Shown here one piece after another: positions 16,553 to 25,190 of a stretch of 64,000 nucleotides of DNA (positions are counted from its first letter, which is position 1; each line of letters begins with the position of its first letter). The notes under the pieces were generated by a model. The model was not told where the DNA came from, made no database searches, and worked only from the letters and a program-made list of their open reading frames with translations. Position numbers and translations under genes: made by a program. Source of the DNA: Qipengyuania flava (GTDB taxonomy: Bacteria > Pseudomonadota > Alphaproteobacteria > Sphingomonadales > Sphingomonadaceae); the NCBI RefSeq assembly GCF_019448255.1, contig NZ_CP080410.1, positions 1,860,001 through 1,924,000 on the forward strand, in the 5' to 3' direction.

Positions 16553-18309
16553 TTGGAGGATACGCCTCTTCGAGTATTTCTTCTCTCCCTCAATTGAGTC
16601 CAAATAGCCTTCAATTTCCTAATTTCACCGGTTGAGAGACCCAGACCTTCCCGCAGAACAAGGTGAGAATTTTCTTCCAAAACCGCATCAAGTTTCTTTT
16701 GCTTGAGAGATTGATCTATTTGTTCAACTGGCAGGGCCAGTTGCAACTTTGAAGGCACGAGTAATCTACGTGCTTCCGATGGCTCCAACTCCAACACGCC
16801 ACCACCATACGAGCGACCCTCGATTTCGGCAGACGCTCCAGTCAAATACGTGTACGCCGAAGCAATTAAATCGGCGGGCTCACACCCATCGACCCTAAGC
16901 CGATGAATTGTATCAGTCGGTATCGCCCTAGACCGATTAAGTGACATCTTGGGAAAATCATAAATCTGTCGAAACACGAAACCGTCCGGCACCCATAAGC
17001 TGGGGACTTGATACCAAGGCTCCCTAATTCGGCATTTGTATCCTTGATGCCAATGTTTCTGTTCAGCCATCGTTATATAACGGCGAAGCCCTTCATTTAT
17101 CTTCCCATCTGGCCGAAGGGAAAAGTCGAGGAGATGCACCTTCGCACCAGACTCTGAAAGCGCCGCCCAATCGGGGCTATCCAGAATCGCACCTTGCAGA
17201 TGTACCGATCGACCAATTGCCGGACGAACATACTCCTCTAGGTCAAATTCCTGAACCGTAGCTTCATCAACGACGAACCACCGATTTTTGCCTGTAACAA
17301 CCCCCACCTCGACAGAACCGAATTGAGCCATCGATGTTGCAACGCTAGACTGGCGAAGTTCGCGCATGAACTCAATGTCTGAATTAGAGAGAAAGTATTT
17401 CAACCATTTCTCACTATCGTTACACACTGACTTAAATTCGACAGTCTTTATGAGGCTGGAAGAATCTGAACCAACAATGCTTTCTAAGGTCTTCTTTTGT
17501 ACGAGCCCAACTTTACCCTCAACGTCTGCGGAAATGTGTTTCCTTCGACCAGAAGCTAATAGAAGCAAAACCTCTTGTTCGGCATCCTTAAAGAACAACT
17601 CGTTACAGGAAATAATAGTTGTCTTCTCAAAGGCTTCGGTGAGGTAACGGCGCAATTGCCCGGCATATGTTACCTGAAGCAACTCCGCTGGAATGACCAT
17701 CGCAAGCCGGCCTCCCGGCTTCAACAAATCGATACACGCGACGACAAACGGCACCCATATATTTGTCAACTTATTTGGTTTTAAACCAGCATTCCCGAGC
17801 AGCGACATTGCTCTGTCGCGTGACTTGGGAGGGAAATTTTGGTATCTTATGAAAGGAGGATTGCCGACAACGGCATCAAAGGATTTGTTTTCTGGACTCT
17901 TGGCATGCCAAGCAAAAAAATCTGTCGTTCGCACCACATTCTGGGGCTGGCTCACTCCATCGACGAGTATCCTAGCCATAGCCTTCTGTGCTTCTTCTGG
18001 ATTTACTTCGACCCCTGTAATTTGCCGCTCGAGATCTAGCGGGGACGCACCCAATTCAATTAGACGTCTAACTGCAGATACTAGAAATTGACCATCGCCA
18101 CAGCTTGGCTCGAGCACTTGATCACCAGAAGAAGAGATCGCCCAATGACAAAGCCATTCTGTAACAATTCCGGGGGTGTAGAAGCCACCTCTCAGCTTCT
18201 CAGCTGAAACAGATTGGAATCGGCCAAGCGAAGTGATCAGATCCAATTTAGAAACTGGATTCGCACTCTCAGAGGGTTTAGATCGGTCAGAACTGGCACT
18301 CACAGACAT
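16549..18309 (-). CDS. Adenine-N6 DNA methyltransferase (TaqI/Eco57I-like, gamma class)
   Basis: A 586-residue class I SAM-dependent methyltransferase that should methylate adenine at the cognate restriction site. Motif X is GGFYTP (41-46), SAM-binding motif I is VLEPSCGDGQF (about 65-75), and the catalytic motif IV is NPPFIRYQNF (150-159). The gamma order X-I-IV followed by a large C-terminal target-recognition region (~300-540) fits M.TaqI/Eco57I-type enzymes and protects the host from the nuclease encoded next door. The gene is AT-rich like its partner. The recognition sequence cannot be read from the protein. Confidence 0.88.
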   Translation of the reverse strand: MSVSASSDRSKPSESANPVSKLDLITSLGRFQSVSAEKLRGGFYTPGIVTEWLCHWAISSSGDQVLEPSCGDGQFLVSAVRRLIELGASPLDLERQITGVEVNPEEAQKAMARILVDGVSQPQNVVRTTDFFAWHAKSPENKSFDAVVGNPPFIRYQNFPPKSRDRAMSLLGNAGLKPNKLTNIWVPFVVACIDLLKPGGRLAMVIPAELLQVTYAGQLRRYLTEAFEKTTIISCNELFFKDAEQEVLLLLASGRRKHISADVEGKVGLVQKKTLESIVGSDSSSLIKTVEFKSVCNDSEKWLKYFLSNSDIEFMRELRQSSVATSMAQFGSVEVGVVTGKNRWFVVDEATVQEFDLEEYVRPAIGRSVHLQGAILDSPDWAALSESGAKVHLLDFSLRPDGKINEGLRRYITMAEQKHWHQGYKCRIREPWYQVPSLWVPDGFVFRQIYDFPKMSLNRSRAIPTDTIHRLRVDGCEPADLIASAYTYLTGASAEIEGRSYGGGVLELEPSEARRLLVPSKLQLALPVEQIDQSLKQKKLDAVLEENSHLVLREGLGLSTGEIRKLKAIWTQLRERRNTRRGVSSN

Positions 18310-18488
18310 TTGCTTCTCTTTTCAACCCTCTTGAACCAGCTGAATCGTAGCAAAGAATTCAACCGGTCTAGCCTAATCTCATCCATATCGGATCAATCGA
18401 CGTTCGCAATCTGTTCCGAGACTCTTTCCCCACCTACCTGTAAGTGACCCTTTCGGGTTCGACTCATTTCAATTCACCCACATTAGAG

Positions 18489-18528
18489 GCGCTGCGATAA
18501 ACGCGCGTTGCGGGATGCTCACATTACT
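18489..18528 (-). pseudogene. Diverged remnant of a second lepA 3' end
   Basis: On the minus strand this codes SNVSIPQRAFIAA, then diverges and ends PLMWVN-stop. The intact lepA ends [19 protein letters not shown]. At DNA level 18489-18528 aligns without gaps to 18607-18646 inside lepA, with about eleven differences in some forty bases. It has no start and no coding role. It looks like the tail of a foreign or older lepA copy left by recombination next to the R-M island. A CCCCGC/GCGGGG hairpin (18529-18544) lies between it and lepA. Confidence 0.65.
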
Positions 18529-18586
18529 CCCCGCTTCCGCGGGGACAGGCCGCCCTACGGGCGCTCGCGCATCGCAAGGATGAGGG

Positions 18587-20422
18587 CTACTCCTCCCCCA
18601 TCCGCAGCGCCGCGATAAACGCCTCCTGCGGAATGCTCACGTTCCCGTACTCGCGCATCCGGGCCTTGCCCTTCTTCTGCTTTTCCAACAGCTTTTTCTT
18701 GCGCGTGATGTCGCCTCCGTAGCATTTGGCGGTGACGTCCTTGCGCAGGGCGGCGATGGTTTCGCGGGCGATGATCTTGCCGCCGATCGCGGCCTGGATC
18801 GGGATCTTGAACAGGTGGCGCGGGATGAGGTCCTTCAGGCGCTCGCACATGCCGCGGCCGCGCTCTTCGGCGACCGAGCGGTGGACGATCAGCGAGAGCG
18901 CGTCGACCGGCTCGTTGTTGACGAGGATGTTCATCTTCACGAGGTCGCCTTCGCGAAGGCCGATCTGCTCGTAATCGAAGCTGGCGTAGCCGCGGCTGAT
19001 CGATTTGAGGCGGTCGTAGAAGTCGAACACCACCTCGTTCAGCGGCAGCTCGTAGCTCACCTGCGCGCGGCCGCCGACATAGGTGAGGTCGGTCTGGATG
19101 CCGCGGCGGTCCTGGCACAGCTTGAGGATGGCGCCGAGGTATTCGTCGGGCGTGTAGATCACCGCCTTGATCCACGGTTCCTCCACCGCCTCGATCCGGT
19201 TGACGTCGGGCCAGTCGGCGGGGTTGTGGATGTCGATGACCTTGGCGTCCTCGGTCTTGGTGTGGGCGAGGTGGACGCGGTAGACCACGGACGGGGCCGT
19301 GGTGATGAGGTCGAGGTCGTATTCGCGGCTGAGGCGTTCCTGGATGATCTCCAGGTGCAAGAGGCCGAGGAAGCCGGCGCGGAAGCCGAAGCCCAGCGCG
19401 GCGCTGCTTTCCATCTCGTAGCTGAAGCTCGCATCGTTGAGGCGCAGCTTGCCGATGCTTTCGCGCAGTTTCTCGAAATCGGCGGCGTCGACCGGGAAGA
19501 GGCCGCAGAAGACCACGGGCTGGACTTCCTTGTAGCCCGGCAGCGCTTCGCTCGCCCCGGCCTTCACCGTGGTGATGGTGTCGCCGACGCGGGCCTGTTC
19601 GACTTCCTTGATCTGCGCGGTGATGAAGCCGATTTCGCCGGGGCCGAGCTCGGGCAGATCGGTGCGCTTGGGGGTGAAGCAGCCGACGCGGTCGATCAGG
19701 TGCTGCGTGCCCCCTTGCATGAACTTGACCTGCTGGCCCTTGGTGATGACCCCGTCGATCACGCGCACGAGGATGACGACGCCGAGGTAGGGGTCGTACC
19801 AGGAGTCGACGAGCATGGCCTTCAGCGGCGCGCTGCGGTCGCCCGTGGGGGGCGGGATGCGCTTGACGAGCGCCTCGAGCGTGTCCTCGATGCCGATGCC
19901 GGATTTTGCGCTGGTGAGGACGGCGCCGCCTTCTTCCCAGGGGCCGGTGGCCTCGATGCCGACGATTTCCTCGATTTCCTCAGCCACGCGTTCGGGTTCG
20001 GCGGCGGGGAGGTCGATCTTGTTGATGACGGGGACGATTTCGTGGTCGTGTTCGATCGACTGGTAGACGTTGGCGAGGGTCTGGGCCTCTACGCCCTGCG
20101 CGGCGTCGACCACCAGCAGCGCGCCCTCGCAGGCGGCGAGGCTGCGGGAGACCTCATAGGCGAAGTCGACGTGGCCGGGCGTATCCATGAGGTTGAGCTC
20201 ATAGGTCTCGCCATCCTTGGCGGTGTAGTTGAGGCGCACGGTCTGCGCCTTGATGGTGATGCCGCGCTCCTTCTCAATGTCCATGTTATCAAGGACTTGC
20301 TCGGACATCTCGCGATCGGTGAGGCCGCCAGTGAACTGGATCAGCCGGTCGGCCAGCGTGGACTTGCCATGGTCGATGTGGGCGATGATGGAGAAATTGC
20401 GGATCTTGGAAAGGTCAGTCAT
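18587..20422 (-). CDS. lepA: Elongation factor 4
   Basis: A 611-residue translational GTPase that back-translocates or remodels stalled ribosomes. The G domain has AHIDHGKST (P-loop), [20 protein letters not shown] and NKIDLP, followed by domains II, III and V and the LepA-specific C-terminal domain ([20 protein letters not shown]). Length is normal for the family with a slightly long linker. The gene is intact even though its 3' end lies against the R-M island. It starts at the ATG at 20420-20422. Confidence 0.97.
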   Translation of the reverse strand: MTDLSKIRNFSIIAHIDHGKSTLADRLIQFTGGLTDREMSEQVLDNMDIEKERGITIKAQTVRLNYTAKDGETYELNLMDTPGHVDFAYEVSRSLAACEGALLVVDAAQGVEAQTLANVYQSIEHDHEIVPVINKIDLPAAEPERVAEEIEEIVGIEATGPWEEGGAVLTSAKSGIGIEDTLEALVKRIPPPTGDRSAPLKAMLVDSWYDPYLGVVILVRVIDGVITKGQQVKFMQGGTQHLIDRVGCFTPKRTDLPELGPGEIGFITAQIKEVEQARVGDTITTVKAGASEALPGYKEVQPVVFCGLFPVDAADFEKLRESIGKLRLNDASFSYEMESSAALGFGFRAGFLGLLHLEIIQERLSREYDLDLITTAPSVVYRVHLAHTKTEDAKVIDIHNPADWPDVNRIEAVEEPWIKAVIYTPDEYLGAILKLCQDRRGIQTDLTYVGGRAQVSYELPLNEVVFDFYDRLKSISRGYASFDYEQIGLREGDLVKMNILVNNEPVDALSLIVHRSVAEERGRGMCERLKDLIPRHLFKIPIQAAIGGKIIARETIAALRKDVTAKCYGGDITRKKKLLEKQKKGKARMREYGNVSIPQEAFIAALRMGEE

Positions 20423-20478
20423 TGCCCAGCGCCTTTAGCCGCGCTGAAACGCCCTGTCAGCAGGCAAAGCGACAGGCC

Positions 20479-22698
20479 TCAGGCCGCTTCCTTGGCGCCT
20501 GTTTGGCTCGGTGCGTTGCCCGACAGTTTGAACTGGGCGAAGCTGCCGCTCGCCGCGCTGTCCGGTGCCATCGAATATTTGCCCGGCGGCAGTGCCGTAA
20601 GGGGCGCACCGGCTGCGGCCAGCTCGTAGGGGCTGACGCGGTGGCGGGTGCACAGGCCCCCTGCTCCGTCGTCGACTAGCTCCTGCTCGAACTCGACACC
20701 CTGGGTGTCGTCCATGGTGCGGCGAACGCTGCACACGGCAAGCTGCCCCTGCCCGAAATCGAGCACGAACATGGTACCGACCGGGACATCCTCCAGCCCC
20801 TGGATCATGGCCCCGGAGCGCGAGAGGTTGCGCAAGGTGACGTCGTAATAGTGATCTTCGTGGATGAGGCCGATCTTGCGGAACACCGTGCGGCGTGTGG
20901 CGCGCTGCGTTCCGGTGTCGGTCGGCGCCAGGGTCCATTCGCCCTTGGCGAGTTCCTCGTGCACCTGCTCGTTGGTGAGCGCTTCGGAGTAGACGAAGCC
21001 GCTGACCTGGTCGACGCCGAGGCGCTTCAACTCTTGCATCAGGTCGAGTGCGTGGACGCCCGAGGCAACGGTTTCCATCCCCATGGCGCCCGACAGCGCG
21101 ATGACGGCGCGGACAAGTTCCATGTCGCCGAGGTCGTTGCCCATCACCGGCTCGAAGAAATCCGCCCCGATGCGCAACGCGCTCAGCGGTGCCCGGCGCA
21201 GATAGGCAAGCGAGGAGAGGCCCGACCCGAACTGGTCCAGCGTCAGGCGGACGCCAAGCTTGAACAGCGTGGCCAGCGCCTTGTCGACCTTGGAGGCATC
21301 GCCCAGCAGCACGCTTTCGGGAAGGCGTAGCTCGAGCCGTGCGGGATCGAGTCTCGTTTCCTCGAGCGCCTGTTCGATGCATTCGACGAAGCCGTTGGCC
21401 TCGAACTGCACCGGACTGACGTGGAGCGAAACGCGCAGGCTCTCGGGCCATCCGAGCGCTTCTTCGCAGGCCTTGCGGATCGCCCATTCGCCGATCGGCA
21501 CAATCAGGCGGCTGCCCTCCGCGACCGGCAGGAAGGTTTCGGGCGCGACGCGGCCACGATCCTCGTCCGCCCAGCAATACTGGGCTTCGAGTGCGACAAC
21601 CCGATTGTCCTTGAGGCACACGACCGGCTGGTATTCGAGCGTGAAGTGACCCGCCTCGATCGCTTCGGCAAGGTCGTCTTCCATGCGCTTGCGCAGGTTC
21701 GCTTCGTGCTCAAGATCGGCAGCATAGAAACGGAACTGGCCGCGCCCGCCGTTCTTCGAGGCATAAAGCGCCAGGTCGGCAGCACGGGTGAGCTCTTCTC
21801 GCTCGATCCCGTCATAGGGCGCCACCGCGATCCCAACCGAACAGCCGATGATCGCGCGCCCTTCCTCGACCGAATAGGGCTGCGAGAGCATCTGGATGAT
21901 CTTCTTCGCGATCTCGCCGAGCTCTCCGCGATCGTCCATATCGGGGACGAGGACCTGGAATTCATCACCCCCAAGGCGGCCGATTTCGCCGCGCCCACCG
22001 ATCACACCGCGCAGGCGCTCCGCCACCTGTTGCAGCAGCTGGTCGCCAGCCGCATGGCCGAGCGTGTCGTTGACCTGCTTGAACTTGTCGAGATCGAGCA
22101 TCATCAGCGCAGCGCTGCGCTTGGCATTCCGGAAAGTGTGCAGCGTGGAATCGATCCGCTGCTCCATACGGTGGCGGTTGGCGAGGCCTGTAAGCGAATC
22201 GAACTTGGCCAGGCGGTTGGCCTCTTGTTCGCTGCGGAACTCCTCGGTCACATCGACCGCGCTGCCCCGAAAGCCGAGGAAGTTGGCATCTTCGTCATGC
22301 AGCGGACGGCCCGTCAGCTTTAGCACGACATCGTGCCCTTCGTCCTCCGACTGGACCGTGAGATTGGCAAAGCTCTTGCGAGTGTTCAGCTTGAGACCCA
22401 GCGAACGGCCATCGCCCTCGCCTTCGACAGGAACCAGCAATTGCTGCAGCGGTTGGCCCACCACGCGATCAAACGGTTTTCCCAGACTGTCGAGGATGGC
22501 GGGGCTGAGGTATACGACACGGCCGTTTGTGTCGGTCGCCCAGAAACCGATCGCTCCGCTGCGTTCGATCTCATCCACGATGGCGAGCTTGTCGCCCGAC
22601 TCAAGGGCCGAGAGCGAAACGCGCGTTGGGGCATCGGACTGGCTCTCAAGCTCGTCCTTCTTTCCCTTGAAGAAATCTGAAAAGGGCATGGCCCCCAT
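20479..22698 (-). CDS. PAS-GGDEF-degenerate EAL-PilZ signalling protein
   Basis: A cytoplasmic 739-residue c-di-GMP protein. Domains: PAS (~40-150), GGDEF with intact GGDEF at 243-247 (no RxxD inhibitory site), EAL (~340-590) and PilZ (~600-710, NLSRSGAM). The EAL site is broken: EAQ instead of EAL (371-373), His426 for the usual Asn, LELRLPES for LELEITES, DQFGSG for DDFGTG, no catalytic Lys near 507, and ASGVH for AEGVE. It should therefore be a diguanylate cyclase or a c-di-GMP sensor, not a phosphodiesterase. It is 87 bases downstream of a paralogue of identical length that keeps these residues. Confidence 0.88.
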   Translation of the reverse strand: MGAMPFSDFFKGKKDELESQSDAPTRVSLSALESGDKLAIVDEIERSGAIGFWATDTNGRVVYLSPAILDSLGKPFDRVVGQPLQQLLVPVEGEGDGRSLGLKLNTRKSFANLTVQSEDEGHDVVLKLTGRPLHDEDANFLGFRGSAVDVTEEFRSEQEANRLAKFDSLTGLANRHRMEQRIDSTLHTFRNAKRSAALMMLDLDKFKQVNDTLGHAAGDQLLQQVAERLRGVIGGRGEIGRLGGDEFQVLVPDMDDRGELGEIAKKIIQMLSQPYSVEEGRAIIGCSVGIAVAPYDGIEREELTRAADLALYASKNGGRGQFRFYAADLEHEANLRKRMEDDLAEAIEAGHFTLEYQPVVCLKDNRVVALEAQYCWADEDRGRVAPETFLPVAEGSRLIVPIGEWAIRKACEEALGWPESLRVSLHVSPVQFEANGFVECIEQALEETRLDPARLELRLPESVLLGDASKVDKALATLFKLGVRLTLDQFGSGLSSLAYLRRAPLSALRIGADFFEPVMGNDLGDMELVRAVIALSGAMGMETVASGVHALDLMQELKRLGVDQVSGFVYSEALTNEQVHEELAKGEWTLAPTDTGTQRATRRTVFRKIGLIHEDHYYDVTLRNLSRSGAMIQGLEDVPVGTMFVLDFGQGQLAVCSVRRTMDDTQGVEFEQELVDDGAGGLCTRHRVSPYELAAAGAPLTALPPGKYSMAPDSAASGSFAQFKLSGNAPSQTGAKEAA

Positions 22699-22785
22699 CG
22701 TCGTGCCGCCTCGCGAAACGGTTGTAACCAGTTCACCCGGACTAGGCCCGAATGGTTAGTTTTGCCCTAACGCGTACGGTAAAGA

Positions 22786-25005
22786 TCAGTAGCTTGTGCC
22801 AGGGGCCGGTGAACCGACCTCGATCTCGACAAACTTCTTCTGTGAGGCAGCGCCCATCCGCTCGGCCATGATGAGCGAATAGGGATCGTGCGGCAGGGCG
22901 GCGAGTGGCCGGCCAGCGGCTTCGATCTGGTAGGGCGAGACGCGGTGGCGGGTGCACAGCCCGTCGGCGCCGTCGCTGATCAACGGCTGCTCGAACTCGA
23001 CCCCCTGCGTAGCGCCTTTGGAGCGACGAACCGTCGCAACTGCAAGCTGGCCTCCGCCAAGGTCGAGAACGACCTGCGTGCCAAGCGGCACATCGAGCAG
23101 GCCTTCGATCATGGCACCGGTCTTCGACAGGTTGCGCATCACCACCTTATAGCGGCTGTCCTCGTGGATCAGGCCGATGCGGCGGAAGACGGTCTTGCGA
23201 TCGGCGCGATATTTCGCCGGACCCTTGGGGTCGTACTTGAGCTTCCCGTCCGCCAGTCGTTCGAGGAAATCCTCGTTCGGCATCGGACGGGAGAAAATGT
23301 AACCCTGAATGAGCGTTGCGCCGCGCTGGGTGACCAGGTCGAGCTCATCCTTGGCCTCGACGCCTTCAGCCACGGTTTCCATGTTGAGAGCGCCGGCCAG
23401 GCTAACGATAGCGCTAAGGATAGCGGCGTTGTTGTTGCCGTCCTCGGTCGCCCCGCGCACGAAGCTCTGGTCGATCTTGATCTTGTCGAACGGCGCGGTG
23501 CGCAAATAGCTCAGCGAACTGTAGCCGGTGCCGAAATCATCCAGCGCCAGGCGGATGTTCAGATCCTTGAGTTCCTTGAAAATGCGCTGGGCGCGTCCCG
23601 TGTCGCCGAGGAACACGCTTTCGGTAATTTCAAGCTCGAGACGTTCAGGAGAGAGGCCGCTGTTCGTCAGCGCATTCTTCACGACCTGCGGGAAGTCGTC
23701 ATGGGCAAATTGCACCGCCGAGACATTGACGGCGACACGCAGCTCGACCGGCCATTCCATGGCCTGGCGGCAAACTTCGTTGAGCGCCCATTCGCCCATC
23801 TTCTTGATAATGCCGATTTCCTCGGCCACCGGAATGAAGACGGCGGGCGATATCGTTCCGCGCTCGGGATGCTCCCAGCGCATGAGCGCCTCGCAGCACT
23901 TCACCGTGTGGGTCTTGGCGCAGACCAGCGGCTGGTAATGCATCGACAGCTGGTTGTTTTCGAGCGCGTCGCGCAGGTCTTCTTCCACCTGGCGGCGGTG
24001 CTTGGCGCCATCCTTGAGGTCGCTCGAATAGAAGCGATACTGGCCGCGCCCGCCACCCTTCGCGGCATAGAGCGCAAGGTCGGCAGCCTTGACCAGCTCT
24101 TCGGTGTCGAGACCGTCATAAGGGGCAATGGCGATGCCAACCGAAGTCCCGATGATCGCCCGCGCGCCGTTGATCGAGTACGGCTGCGAGATCATCTGGA
24201 TGAGGCGCTGGCTCAGGTCGCCAAGGGCGCCGCGGTCGTCGATATCCGGCAACATGACCTGGAATTCGTCGCCCCCAAGGCGGCCGATTTCACCCTTGGT
24301 GCCGACAATCCGGCCAAGGCGCGCGGCGACCTGCTTGAGCAGCTCGTCACCCGCGGGGTGGCCGAGTGTATCGTTGACCTGCTTGAAGCGGTCGAGGTCG
24401 AGCATCAGCAGCGCGCAGGCACGCTTGGAGTTGCGATAGGCCTTGAGCGTCGCGGTCAGCCGCTTCGTCATGCGGTGACGATTGGCGAGACCGGTGAGCG
24501 AATCGTATTGCGCGAGGCGCTCCGCATCCTTCTGGCTCTCGCGGCTGACCGTGATGTCTTTTGCGCTGCCGCGATAGCCGGTGAACCGCTCTTTTTCGTC
24601 GAACTGCGGCTTGCCGGCAATCTCCCACCACACTTCCTGGCCTTCGACGGCGAGGCGTACGTTGAGCTGGCTAATTGAGTTGCGGGCGCTCAGCAGAAAG
24701 GCGAGCGGGCGCTCGGCCTTGTCGGGGTCCTCGTCCTTTTCCGGAGTAAACAGCTCGCCCAGCGGCTTGCCGATAGCCTCGCCGTCGGTCCAGCCCAGCT
24801 TCTCGGCAGCGGTTTCGGAGAGGTAGATCAGGCGACCCTGCGCGTCGGTGGCCCAGAACCAGCCAAGACCGGCGGCTTCGAAGCTGTCGAGCAGTTCGAC
24901 GCGGCGGGCGACATCAGACGCGGCGATCGGGCACAGCGGCGCATTTTCAGGCGCTATGTCCTCATCATCTCTGGCTCTCGCCGAACGCGAGAAGAGGCCT
25001 GCCAT
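22786..25005 (-). CDS. PAS-GGDEF-EAL-PilZ bifunctional c-di-GMP protein
   Basis: The 739-residue protein has a PAS domain (~38-150), GGDEF (244-248, no RxxD inhibitory site), a complete EAL domain and a PilZ domain (TVFRRIGL, NLSKTGAM). EAL active-site marks are all present: CEALMRW (372-374), VNVSAVQF with Asn427, LELEITES, DDFGTGYSSL (489-490), Lys508 in DKIKID, and VAEGVE. It may make and degrade c-di-GMP and bind it through PilZ. The ATG at 25005 (MAGLFSRSAR) has GGGAG upstream and gives the same length as the downstream paralogue; an in-frame ATG at 25113 is less likely. Confidence 0.9.
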   Translation of the reverse strand: MAGLFSRSARARDDEDIAPENAPLCPIAASDVARRVELLDSFEAAGLGWFWATDAQGRLIYLSETAAEKLGWTDGEAIGKPLGELFTPEKDEDPDKAERPLAFLLSARNSISQLNVRLAVEGQEVWWEIAGKPQFDEKERFTGYRGSAKDITVSRESQKDAERLAQYDSLTGLANRHRMTKRLTATLKAYRNSKRACALLMLDLDRFKQVNDTLGHPAGDELLKQVAARLGRIVGTKGEIGRLGGDEFQVMLPDIDDRGALGDLSQRLIQMISQPYSINGARAIIGTSVGIAIAPYDGLDTEELVKAADLALYAAKGGGRGQYRFYSSDLKDGAKHRRQVEEDLRDALENNQLSMHYQPLVCAKTHTVKCCEALMRWEHPERGTISPAVFIPVAEEIGIIKKMGEWALNEVCRQAMEWPVELRVAVNVSAVQFAHDDFPQVVKNALTNSGLSPERLELEITESVFLGDTGRAQRIFKELKDLNIRLALDDFGTGYSSLSYLRTAPFDKIKIDQSFVRGATEDGNNNAAILSAIVSLAGALNMETVAEGVEAKDELDLVTQRGATLIQGYIFSRPMPNEDFLERLADGKLKYDPKGPAKYRADRKTVFRRIGLIHEDSRYKVVMRNLSKTGAMIEGLLDVPLGTQVVLDLGGGQLAVATVRRSKGATQGVEFEQPLISDGADGLCTRHRVSPYQIEAAGRPLAALPHDPYSLIMAERMGAASQKKFVEIEVGSPAPGTSY

Positions 25006-25190
25006 GTCAGTCGAGCTCCCGGTGAAATATCCTAGTGGTTGCGTCCCTTTGCCTTTCGGCTGTCCCCTCCAATAGGGACAAATCCTTTCCAAACGCATAA
25101 CCATGTGCACCAAGGCGGACAGCGGGCTTCCGGCAACTTGCCACTTGGCCGACCTGCGTGCATGTGTGATTTGTCTTGTGGGAGAGAGAC

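Larger units (their letters stand above)
15696..18500. mobile_element. AT-rich accessory island carrying a restriction-modification pair
   Basis: From the end of the 312-residue gene to just before lepA, base composition is visibly poorer in G and C and codon use changes (many AT-ending codons), while both flanks are high-GC. It holds only a probable restriction enzyme and a DNA methyltransferase. No integrase or transposase is present. The right edge abuts a diverged duplicate of the lepA 3' end. Horizontal acquisition is inferred from composition, gene type and that footprint; exact ends are approximate. Confidence 0.6.

Noticed and set aside
18489-18646. Exact attachment-site or target-site duplication at lepA
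   Set aside because: The two copies differ at about a quarter of positions and the longest exact match is about 11 bases, so a recent site-specific integration is unlikely; a diverged recombination footprint fits better.
18815-20629. 604-residue open frame antisense to lepA
   Set aside because: It is a mirror of the highly biased GC codons of lepA; its sequence is acidic and Ala/Gly/Val-rich low-information text with no family motif, and lepA is certain.
22888-24678. 596-residue open frame antisense to the bifunctional GGDEF-EAL gene
   Set aside because: Shadow of a clear signalling protein; no motif, no ribosome site, and the sense strand has diagnostic catalytic motifs.
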